From the NCBI GenBank assembly GCA_017476425.1, contig JAFUZV010000089.1, forward strand, positions 1-32,434: DNA of 32,434 nucleotides. The letters run 5' to 3'. The notes under the pieces are model-generated. The model saw only the letters and a list, made by a program, of their open reading frames with translations, was not told where the DNA came from and made no database searches. Source of the DNA: Selenomonadaceae bacterium (GTDB lineage: Bacteria > Bacillota > Negativicutes > Selenomonadales > Selenomonadaceae). Positions within the stretch are counted from its first letter, which is position 1. Each line of letters begins with the position of its first letter. Below are positions 22,710 to 30,952 of this stretch, piece after piece. The position numbers and the translations under genes are program-made.

Positions 22710-23322
22710 GTGAATTATTTCCTTGTTGATTATGAAAATGTAAATGTAGCAGGACTTAATGGTGTCTCAAGTCTCAATGAAGATGACGTTGTGATCATTT
22801 TTTTATAGCGAAAATGCAAATACCTTAACTTTTGGTATGCACAGAAGAATCAATGAATCGAAAGCCGAAATTAAATTTCAAAAAGTTGCAGTCAAGGAAA
22901 AAAATGCTTTGGACTTTCAACTTTGTTCATATCTTGGTTTTCTGATACGCGATAAAAAGAATGATGACGAAAATATAAAAAATTATTTTTATATCGTGTC
23001 GAATGATAACGGTTACTCAATTTTGCCGGATTACTGGAAAAAATTTGAAACTGATTTGAAAATTGTCAGCAATTTGGCAAAAGATGAAGTCAAAAAAACT
23101 GAAGTAAAATTACCTCAACAAAATGATAAAGTCAGTGAACTTGAAAAAGAATTGAGTAAAATCTTAAAAGATAAAAATGAAATTGCCGAAGTAGTAAAAA
23201 TTATAAATCGTTCCAAAACAAAGGTTGAAGTTAATAATAATTTATCGAAAATTTTTCATCAAAAGTGCGGAGAAATTTATAAGGCAATAAAATCATTCAT
23301 TGCTGACAAGAAAAGTAATTAA
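22710..23322 (+). pseudogene. NYN/PIN-like nuclease gene with a one-base frameshift
   Basis: A GTG start at 22710 with GAGG eight bases upstream opens MNYFLVDYENVNVAGLNGVS. It stops at a TAG (22806) just after a run of seven T (22798-22804). Removing one T joins it perfectly to the downstream frame, IFYSENANTLTFGMHRRINE, giving a 203-residue protein. NYN/PIN acidic sites are VDYENV near residue 7, ALDFQL near 70 and SNDNGYS near 103, followed by a charged helical C-terminal half. These are metal-dependent RNases or nucleases. The break may be a real mutation, slippage-prone phase variation, or a sequencing error. The rest of the frame is undecayed, so any loss is recent. Confidence 0.75.
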
Positions 23323-23339
23323 AAAATTTTTGAAGGCAT

Positions 23340-23390
23340 AAAAAAATCGTTCATTTAAATTCAAAACTTAAACGAGCGATTTTTTATTTT
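23340..23390. terminator. Bidirectional terminator between NYN gene and PP2C operon
   Basis: AAAAAATCG (23341-23349) pairs with CGATTTTTT (23377-23385). The stem extends inward through TC/GA and TTTAA/TTAAA. With A and T tracts on both sides it can stop both convergent transcripts. Confidence 0.85.
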
Positions 23391-23403
23391 GCATTATGAT
23401 CGA

Positions 23404-25611
23404 TTAATTTTTTAATTTCAATCTCACTGCAAGCATTGTTATATCATCAGATTGATCAGCCTCACCAACGTGATCAGAAAGATCATCACGAACATTTTTT
23501 AATATCGTCGGCAAGTCTGCATTTTTATCGACTTTGTTCAAACAATTTGATAATCTTTCTTCGCCATACTGATTGTTGTTAATGTCCATTGCCTCAGTTA
23601 CGCCGTCAGTGTACAAGTAAAGTATGTCGCCGGACTCTAATTTTATCTCTTGTTGTTCAAAATCCATTTCGTCCATCATTGCTAAGACAATATTTTGTTT
23701 AACGTCCATATATTCAAATTGATCTGTCGATTTATGATAAACCAGCGGCGGATTATGTCCACCATTAACATAAATAAATCTTCCTGTCGTTAAGTCAAGA
23801 AGTCCCATAAATACAGTTACAAACATCATTTCATCATTGCCTTGACAGAGTTGATCATTTGCTAATTTCATCACTGCACTTAAATCATCTGGATTTGTCA
23901 TCGTCATTGCAAAATTTTTCAAGATCGTTTTTGAATTAGCCATAAATAACGCCGCAGGGACTCCTTTACCGCTTACGTCAGCGATCGTTATCATTAAGTG
24001 ATTTTCATCTAACAAATAGAAGTCGTAAAAATCACCGCCGACTTCTTTAGCCGCGTGCATTGTTGCATAAATTTCAAAATCATCACGATTAAAATCAAAA
24101 TTTCTAGGCAGCATTGAAATTTGAATGTTCGTTGCTACGTTCAATTCAGTTGCAATTCTTTCTTTGTCAGCGGTCGCTTTCGTTAAATTTGCCATATATG
24201 TTTTGAGTTCGTCCGTCATTGTATTGAAACATACCGCTAAACTTTCAATCTCATCACCGGTGCGTATATCTAACTTCTTGTCAAAATCGCCACTCGCTAT
24301 ATCTTTCACGCCGGCAGTTAATTCTTGTATCGGCTTGACAAATTTGTCTGATGATTTTATTCCAAATCTGAATAATATAAGTAACAGTATCAGCAATATT
24401 GCTGAAGATATAATAAATAGTGGCCATAACAATCTACTGAAGCCAAATTGAAATTCACTCATTCGACTGGACACATCAGTTTTTAACATTTTGACTGCGG
24501 ATATTATATCTTCCTTTTTCAATAGACTCGCAAAACTCCAGCTCGTTATTTCAATCGGAGCATATGCAATGTAATATTCTTCTCCGTCAATGTTCAATAC
24601 ACTTATTCCGGCTTTTCCGGCTTTCATTTCCTCAGTGAGTTCAGGAAAATCAGTTGCAAAATCAGTCTTTCCGGCAATCAGTTTGCCTTCGGTGGCTGTC
24701 GAGACAACTATTTCACCCTTATTATCTAAAATGAAATCTATATCAGTACTTCTGTGTTGATTTTTATCCAGCATTTCGGTGCTTATCACACTCATACTCT
24801 TCAAAGACAAGCCGACATATGCAACTCCGGCGAACTCTCCACCGGCATAATAAGGTTTGGCACAGGCAATGTGGAGGCCACTGCTTGAACTCTGGAATAA
24901 ATCGGTAAATATTAGTTTACCTTCTTTTTTGGCTTTGATATACCAAGGACGTTGCAGTAAATCAACATTTTTTAAGGCATCATTCATCAGCCACGCTATC
25001 GGCTTGTCTTCAGTCAGTGACCTGTCAATACCTATTAAAAATCCATTCTTGGAACAGAGGATTAATGAAGAATCGTTGTTGCCGTAAAAATCGCTGATGG
25101 AAAGCAGACAATCAGCAATATTCGATTCAAGCTCTACATCTTTCCTGACAGTTTCAGTTATTCCAGAGTCCAATAAATGTTTTGAGTAAAAAATATATGG
25201 CTCTTTGGCGTAAATGGCTTTCTCGCGGGCATTTGATAAAGGTCTTGAGGAATGATTTTGCGGATTGGACATTATTTCATTCATTGTATCCACGATAAAT
25301 TCGACATCATCAGCTATGTTTATCAACGATCTGTTTATTTGCTTTGATTTTATATTTGCTATTCCTTGTACATGATGAATTGCTTGTTTTTCGGCAAAGT
25401 CTTCAATATAATCTGCTGTTGATTGTGTTAAGTCTTCACTGCGAAATTCCAATATCTTCCAAGTTGTAAACAATCCTAAAAAGGAGATAATACTTAGTGC
25501 AGCGAATGTCAATATACTTCCAATCAGAACCAGCCGCACTACTCGGGAGCGAATATCTTTGCTTTGCTCAGATTCAAATTTGTGAATGATTTTTTCAAGT
25601 GCGTTTATCAT
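23404..25611 (-). CDS. dCache-HAMP-PP2C (SpoIIE-type) membrane phosphatase A
   Basis: This is a 735-residue sensor phosphatase. A membrane helix (about 25-50) is followed by an extracytoplasmic dCache-like sensor (about 55-390). A second helix (about 393-417), a HAMP domain (PIQELTAGVKDIASGDFDKK) and a helical connector lead into the PP2C/SpoIIE domain (about 500-735). Metal-site motifs are intact: GGDFYDFY, ADVSGKGVPAALF, NGGHNPPL, YLYTDGVTEAMD and QSDDITMLAVR. The sensor keeps RPWY (221-224), but Val216 and Gly267 replace the Tyr and Asp of the amino-acid-binding motif. Its ATG overlaps the stop of phosphatase B (ATGA). It is the last gene of the operon. It is expected to dephosphorylate STAS proteins in response to an external ligand. 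Confidence 0.92.
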   Translation of the reverse strand: MINALEKIIHKFESEQSKDIRSRVVRLVLIGSILTFAALSIISFLGLFTTWKILEFRSEDLTQSTADYIEDFAEKQAIHHVQGIANIKSKQINRSLINIADDVEFIVDTMNEIMSNPQNHSSRPLSNAREKAIYAKEPYIFYSKHLLDSGITETVRKDVELESNIADCLLSISDFYGNNDSSLILCSKNGFLIGIDRSLTEDKPIAWLMNDALKNVDLLQRPWYIKAKKEGKLIFTDLFQSSSSGLHIACAKPYYAGGEFAGVAYVGLSLKSMSVISTEMLDKNQHRSTDIDFILDNKGEIVVSTATEGKLIAGKTDFATDFPELTEEMKAGKAGISVLNIDGEEYYIAYAPIEITSWSFASLLKKEDIISAVKMLKTDVSSRMSEFQFGFSRLLWPLFIISSAILLILLLILFRFGIKSSDKFVKPIQELTAGVKDIASGDFDKKLDIRTGDEIESLAVCFNTMTDELKTYMANLTKATADKERIATELNVATNIQISMLPRNFDFNRDDFEIYATMHAAKEVGGDFYDFYLLDENHLMITIADVSGKGVPAALFMANSKTILKNFAMTMTNPDDLSAVMKLANDQLCQGNDEMMFVTVFMGLLDLTTGRFIYVNGGHNPPLVYHKSTDQFEYMDVKQNIVLAMMDEMDFEQQEIKLESGDILYLYTDGVTEAMDINNNQYGEERLSNCLNKVDKNADLPTILKNVRDDLSDHVGEADQSDDITMLAVRLKLKN

Positions 25612-27776
25612 TGCTGTTTCACCTCATTCACTCTAACTGCCAGCATGGTAATATCATCTGATTGATCAGCTTCTCCGACGTGATCAGAAAGATCATCACG
25701 AACATTTTTTAATATCGTCGGCAAGTCTGCATTTTTATCAACGTTGTTAAGGCATTCTGATAATCTTTCTTCGCCATATTGATTATTGCTAATATCCATT
25801 GCCTCAGTCACGCCGTCCGTGTACAAATATAAAATGTCTCCTGTCTCTAATCGAATTTCTTGCTGTTCAAAATCCATTTCGTCCATCATTGCTAAGACAA
25901 TATTCTGTTTAACGTCCATATATTCAAATTGATCTGTAGACTTATGATAAACCAGCGGCGGATTATGTCCACCATTAACATAAATAAATCTTCCTGTTGT
26001 TAAGTCTAACAGTCCCATAAATACAGTTACAAACATCATTTCATCATTGCCTTGACATAGCTGATTATTTGATAACGTCATAACTGCCGCTAAATCGTCA
26101 GGATTAGTCATCATCGTTGCGAAGTTCTTGAGGATTGTTTTACTTCTACTCATAAATAACGCTGCCGGTACTCCCTTACCGCTTACGTCCGCGATTGTTA
26201 TCACTAAATGATGTTCATCTAACAGGTAGAAGTCATAAAAATCTCCGCCGACTGCTTTAGCCGCATTCATTGTTGCGTAAATTTCAAAATCATCACGATT
26301 AAAATTAAAATCTCTCGGCAGCATTGAAATTTGAATATTCGTTGCAACGTTTAACTCAGTGGCTATTCTCTCCTTGTCGGCTGTAACTTTCGTCAAATTC
26401 TCTACATGCGTTTTCAGTTTGTCTGTCATTGCATTGAAACTCTCTGCAAGTTGTTCAATCTCATCGCCGGTATGAATATCTAATTTTTTATCGAAATTAC
26501 CGCTAGCTATCTTTCTGACACCATTGTTTAACTGTTGAATAGGTTTAACTAATTTATCTGAAAATCTTAATCCTATTTTTATCAGCAGTGAAATTAAGAA
26601 GCCTATTATTACAACAAATATACTTACTAAGATTATAAAGATATAACCTAAATTGCCCTTGAAAGCATTTACCTTATCAATTATATTCATTCGGACTTCT
26701 TCTGCAGGCTTGATTACTTCTGCTTTACTGATTGCTGTTCCCAAACTCCAATTTATATCTGTCATCGGTGCATATGCCAAGTAATACTCTTCACCATCAA
26801 CTAAAATCGTTTCAATATTACTTTCGTCCGCCAGCATACGTGGAATCGTGTCCGTAATGCTTTCTGAGAAGTTTTCATCTTGCCGCGTGTTATATATGAC
26901 TTCTCCTTTTTCATTGACTATGAAACAAAAACCCGTGTTGCCTATCTTCGTTTTTGCTATCTGCTCATAAATACTAGCGGCATTGCAATCTATAAGCACA
27001 ACTCCGGCTATTCCCGTATCATCATAGTAAGGCATAACACACGAAATACACGGCTCACCTGTTGTTGTTGTTATAAAAGGTTCTGTAAAGGCTGCTGTGC
27101 TTGATTTTTTTCCGAGTTCATACCAAGGTCGTTCTCTTGCGTCATAACTTGTTTTGTACTGTTCTTTACTAAGCGGCACTATCTCATTTTCTCCGAGTAC
27201 ATCTATTCTTACTACATATCCTTTTTCTGAGGCTGCTAGTACGCAATCATAATGTTTGCTCAATGGGATCATAATATCTGCAAAATTTGAGGCTATATTA
27301 ATTTCTTGCTGCAATTCATTAATTAGACCGCTTTTTATGATGTCAGGACTGCAATATACATGTAGTTCTTTTGAATGCACTTGCTCATAATTTGCCATTG
27401 GTAATTTTCTCGGTGTATAGTTTTGTGGCTCCTGCATTATTTTACTCATTGTTCTGGACATCATTTCAATGTATAGTACCATATTTTCAAATTCGTAGTT
27501 AATTAATTTCGTCCGTTCTCTAACCATCTCCAGTAAGTATTTTTTTGTTTCCTCTGCTGCGTAATTACTGGTATATTCTGCTGTTGAATTTCCAATCCGG
27601 CTGCCAATTCGATCTGCACCTATCCAGATTAAAGAAATAGTTATAAAAGACAATATTGTTATGGTTATAAAATTAACTATGCTGCCGGATAAAACTAATC
27701 TTAAAGCTCGTCGCCTAATATTTACTTTGCCCTTGTCAAAAAATATTTCAATTAAAGTTTTTAATTTCTCTATCAT
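25608..27776 (-). CDS. dCache-HAMP-PP2C membrane phosphatase B (amino-acid-type sensor motif)
   Basis: This 722-residue protein has the same layout as its neighbours: helix at about 27-53, sensor at about 55-375, helix at about 378-403, HAMP (PIQQLNNGVRKIASGNFDKK), then PP2C with GGDFYDFY, ADVSGKGVPAALF, NGGHNPPL, YTDGVTEAMD and QSDDITM intact. In the sensor, Y211, R216, W218, Y219 and D263 (YDARERPWY, then 44 residues on, LIDCN) reproduce the spacing of the known amino-acid-binding dCache_1AA motif. This is the only one of the three paralogues that keeps it. ATGA overlaps join it to both flanking phosphatase genes. The ligand class is inferred from the motif. Confidence 0.92.
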   Translation of the reverse strand: MIEKLKTLIEIFFDKGKVNIRRRALRLVLSGSIVNFITITILSFITISLIWIGADRIGSRIGNSTAEYTSNYAAEETKKYLLEMVRERTKLINYEFENMVLYIEMMSRTMSKIMQEPQNYTPRKLPMANYEQVHSKELHVYCSPDIIKSGLINELQQEINIASNFADIMIPLSKHYDCVLAASEKGYVVRIDVLGENEIVPLSKEQYKTSYDARERPWYELGKKSSTAAFTEPFITTTTGEPCISCVMPYYDDTGIAGVVLIDCNAASIYEQIAKTKIGNTGFCFIVNEKGEVIYNTRQDENFSESITDTIPRMLADESNIETILVDGEEYYLAYAPMTDINWSLGTAISKAEVIKPAEEVRMNIIDKVNAFKGNLGYIFIILVSIFVVIIGFLISLLIKIGLRFSDKLVKPIQQLNNGVRKIASGNFDKKLDIHTGDEIEQLAESFNAMTDKLKTHVENLTKVTADKERIATELNVATNIQISMLPRDFNFNRDDFEIYATMNAAKAVGGDFYDFYLLDEHHLVITIADVSGKGVPAALFMSRSKTILKNFATMMTNPDDLAAVMTLSNNQLCQGNDEMMFVTVFMGLLDLTTGRFIYVNGGHNPPLVYHKSTDQFEYMDVKQNIVLAMMDEMDFEQQEIRLETGDILYLYTDGVTEAMDISNNQYGEERLSECLNNVDKNADLPTILKNVRDDLSDHVGEADQSDDITMLAVRVNEVKQQ

Positions 27777-29932
27777 TTTAGTCGCACCGCTAACATTGTT
27801 ATATCATCAGATTGATCAGCCTCACCAACGTGATCAGAAAGATCATCTTTGACAAACTTCAATATAGTTGGCAAGTCTGCATTTTTATCAACGTTGTTAA
27901 GGCACTTCGACAATCTTTCTTCACCATACTGATTGTTGTTAATGTCCATTGCTTCAGTTACGCCGTCAGTGTATAAGTAAAGTATATCGCCGGACTCTAA
28001 TTGTATCTCTTGTTGTTCAAAATCCATTTCGTTCATCATTGCTAAGACAATATTCTGTTTAACGTTCATATATTCAAATTGATCTGTTGACTTATGATAA
28101 ACCATCGGCGGATTATGTCCGCCATTAACATAAATAAATCTTCCTGTCGTTAAGTCTAACAGTCCCATAAAGACAGTTACAAACATCATTTCATCATTGC
28201 CTTGACAAAGCTGATTATTTGATAACGTCATCACTGCTGCTAAATCATCTGGACTTGTCATCGTCATTGCAAAATTTTTCAAGATCGTTTTTGAATTAGC
28301 CATAAATAAAGCAGCCGGAACACCTTTACCAGAAACATCAGCGATCGTTATCATTAAATGATTTTCATCTAACAAATAGAAGTCGTAAAAATCACCGCCA
28401 ACTGCTTTAGCCGCATTCATTGTTGCGTAAATTTCAAAGTCATCGCGATTAAAATCAAAATTTCTAGGTAACATTGAAATTTGAATATTCGTTGCTACGT
28501 TCAATTCAGTTGCAATTCTTTCTTTGTCTGCAGTCGCTTTCGTTAAATTAGTCATATATGTTTTGAGTTCGTCAGTCATTGCGTTGAAACATTCCGCTAA
28601 ATGTTCAATCTCATTGCCTGTTTTAATTTCTAATTTCTTGTCTAATTGTCCGCTTGCTATATCTCTCACGCCGTCAGCTAATAATAGCAGCGGCTTTGTT
28701 AATTTGTCAGCGATTTTTCTTGTGGCGACAGGAACTAATGCAATGATCACAATAAACGCTACAATTATCGCTATGATCATTAATTTGATTGAATAATTTA
28801 ATGCCTCAACAAAATTAAAAGTACTGTCTTCAATCAGTTGTCTGCTTAATGTTGCCGGTAATGTTACTTCTGATTCTTCAAGTACAAATCCAAAACTCCA
28901 ATTTACATTTTCGATCGGAGCATACGATAAATAATATTTTACACCGTCTATATCAATAAGATCAATTCCGTTTTCACCATTCGCCATCTTTTTAGCAGTT
29001 TCAACAAGCCTTTCATCTTCAAATAAGCCCGGATCATCAGTATTAATATCATAATCAATAGCAAATGTCCCGGAAGTCTTAGGCGAAAATAATATTTGAC
29101 CTGTTTTGTTATTCATTATAAATGCAAATCCTGTTTTACCTAATTTAGTTTCATTAACTAATTCGCTGACAACGCCTAATAATCTGCCTTGACCGGCAAT
29201 TCCGGCGATCTCACCATTAGGATAATAATAAGGAGCGGAACAACCAAAGGCTAAGCCTCTACCGTGTGAATCAAGAAAGACATCTGTAATTACCCATTTT
29301 CCTTCTCTCATTGCATTTTGATACCACGGACGCGTTGAATAATCATTAGGCAGAGGATTATTATTTTCGTCAACTCTTGTGCTCGATATTCGATCAGTTG
29401 TAATATTAAATCCATTGACTGACGCAATATAAACTGATGCTATCGTTGGATCTTCATCGTACAATCTTATTTGAAAGTCTTGAATGTTAGCTGATAAACC
29501 AACTTCATATGCTAAAGCGTCTCGATCAACTCCGGCTTTGTATTGTAATTGAGGAGTCAATATTCCTTCATTTCTTGCATCAGGTTCATTCACTCGTCGC
29601 GGCGAATATTGATCCGGCTCACTTAATATTTTATCCATTTCATTAGCCAGTGTTATCACGCCCCAAGCCATATCATTTATAAAGGACGCTGAAAGTTGTT
29701 GTGCGCGACTTTGCGTCAACATTCTCATACTTTCCATTGATACTTTTTTTAAGGCTTCACTGCTATTTTCTGCGGCTGTCGTTCCGATCTCTACTACTAT
29801 TTGTACGGCTTGACTTTTGATTTTCATAATTCCAATTAAAGCTATTCCGCCTGCTACTATCAATGTAATCAAGCTACAAGCTAACAATAAATATAATACT
29901 TGCTTTCGGATGCCTAATCGTTCAAGTTTCAA
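27773..29932 (-). CDS. dCache-HAMP-PP2C membrane phosphatase C
   Basis: This 719-residue protein has an N-terminal helix (about 12-36), a dCache-like sensor (about 40-375), a second helix (about 380-405), HAMP (PLLLLADGVRDIASGQLDKK) and PP2C with all metal motifs present (GGDFYDFY, ADVSGKGVPA, NGGHNPPM, YTDGVTEAMD, SDDITM). The sensor has YSTRPWYQNA (Tyr198 only three before Arg201) and GIAGQGRLL in place of the Asp strand. Its ligand therefore differs from that of phosphatase B. It starts at a TTG that overlaps the GNAT gene's TGA (TTGA), with AGGA seven bases upstream. The sensor shares little sequence with the other two, while the PP2C halves are nearly the same. Confidence 0.92.
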   Translation of the reverse strand: MKLERLGIRKQVLYLLLACSLITLIVAGGIALIGIMKIKSQAVQIVVEIGTTAAENSSEALKKVSMESMRMLTQSRAQQLSASFINDMAWGVITLANEMDKILSEPDQYSPRRVNEPDARNEGILTPQLQYKAGVDRDALAYEVGLSANIQDFQIRLYDEDPTIASVYIASVNGFNITTDRISSTRVDENNNPLPNDYSTRPWYQNAMREGKWVITDVFLDSHGRGLAFGCSAPYYYPNGEIAGIAGQGRLLGVVSELVNETKLGKTGFAFIMNNKTGQILFSPKTSGTFAIDYDINTDDPGLFEDERLVETAKKMANGENGIDLIDIDGVKYYLSYAPIENVNWSFGFVLEESEVTLPATLSRQLIEDSTFNFVEALNYSIKLMIIAIIVAFIVIIALVPVATRKIADKLTKPLLLLADGVRDIASGQLDKKLEIKTGNEIEHLAECFNAMTDELKTYMTNLTKATADKERIATELNVATNIQISMLPRNFDFNRDDFEIYATMNAAKAVGGDFYDFYLLDENHLMITIADVSGKGVPAALFMANSKTILKNFAMTMTSPDDLAAVMTLSNNQLCQGNDEMMFVTVFMGLLDLTTGRFIYVNGGHNPPMVYHKSTDQFEYMNVKQNIVLAMMNEMDFEQQEIQLESGDILYLYTDGVTEAMDINNNQYGEERLSKCLNNVDKNADLPTILKFVKDDLSDHVGEADQSDDITMLAVRLK

Positions 29933-30948
29933 TTTTTATTCCTGCTTTCTTTGATATAATTTTTCAATTCTACGAAAGAATCAATCAATTTTAACGTATC
30001 GAAATTAATTTTAACATTTCCTGCATTGTGCATTATCATTATTTCATTTTGCTCACAGATCGGTTTAAATCCTGTAAAGAAATATCCTAACTTCTTCAAT
30101 TCATTATAACTTTTGATCGCTCCGGGATCACTTATATTTAGAAATATGTTAAACGTTTGATATTTACCTGTGAATTGTGAATGAATCTCTTTGATCTTCG
30201 TTACCAGATCAACGCCGGATTTATGAATTTCGATTGTACAAGTCTCTTGATTATCATCATTTGCAAATTCAATTTCACTTTCGCCGATCAATTCTACTTC
30301 TTCAGTGTTAATTTCATATTTCAACTTCAATGACGTATAAATTTTATTAGCAATGTCGACTTGTTCATCTGATAAGTAAATCATTCCGACATCACTTTTT
30401 TGCATTTTACGCTCCATTATCACTAATGTATTTTTTAAATTCTCATCTCTTTGATATGAATGTTGGAATTTGTCCGCTATAATTAAATTCGGAACGAAGG
30501 CGCAGACTTTTAAGCCTAATCGTTCCATTAATTTTTGCGTCATATCGTGATAGGTTACCATTCGACAATAAATCGCTGATACATTTTGCATTTTTCTGAT
30601 TTTTGAATAGATATATCTTGCAAAATGCCAAAACATTCCATATTTACGATATTCTTTTAATGTAATGATCGACACGATCGAACAACTTTGATCTTTTGGT
30701 AAATTTCTTTGTATTCCGATCATTCCGATTATCTTTCCGTCGATCAATTCTGCTAGATAAAATTTCAAACTGCCTTCTTCATCAGCGTTAATTATATAAT
30801 TCTTGTCGTACATTTTACGCTTATGATATTTTTCACCGTATTCATCACGAACTAAATTAATTACTGATTCTGCGTCCGTTGATCTAAATGATCTGAATCT
30901 TACAGTTATAGTTTTGCCTTCTTCATTCGTTAATGTTATAAATTTCAA
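29929..30948 (-). CDS. GNAT-domain protein with unknown C-terminal half
   Basis: In this 339-residue protein, residues 1 to about 170 look like a GNAT acetyltransferase: VRFRSFRSTDAESVINLV at the start, then KIIGMIGIQRNLP, then IVSIITLKEYRKYGMFWHFA, which covers the acetyl-CoA-binding strand and helix. The usual R/Q-x-x-G-x-G/A loop is present only loosely (EYRKYGMF), so catalysis is uncertain. Residues about 180-339 alternate strands and helices and may be a diverged second GNAT-like fold; I do not recognise it. The TTG start at 30948 follows AGGAGT, which is formed by the last codons of the upstream MATE fusion (GAT AGG AGT TAG). It overlaps phosphatase C by four bases. It may modify or sense a component of the phosphatase pathway. 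Confidence 0.75.
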   Translation of the reverse strand: MKFITLTNEEGKTITVRFRSFRSTDAESVINLVRDEYGEKYHKRKMYDKNYIINADEEGSLKFYLAELIDGKIIGMIGIQRNLPKDQSCSIVSIITLKEYRKYGMFWHFARYIYSKIRKMQNVSAIYCRMVTYHDMTQKLMERLGLKVCAFVPNLIIADKFQHSYQRDENLKNTLVIMERKMQKSDVGMIYLSDEQVDIANKIYTSLKLKYEINTEEVELIGESEIEFANDDNQETCTIEIHKSGVDLVTKIKEIHSQFTGKYQTFNIFLNISDPGAIKSYNELKKLGYFFTGFKPICEQNEIMIMHNAGNVKINFDTLKLIDSFVELKNYIKESRNKN

Positions 30949-30952
30949 TTTA

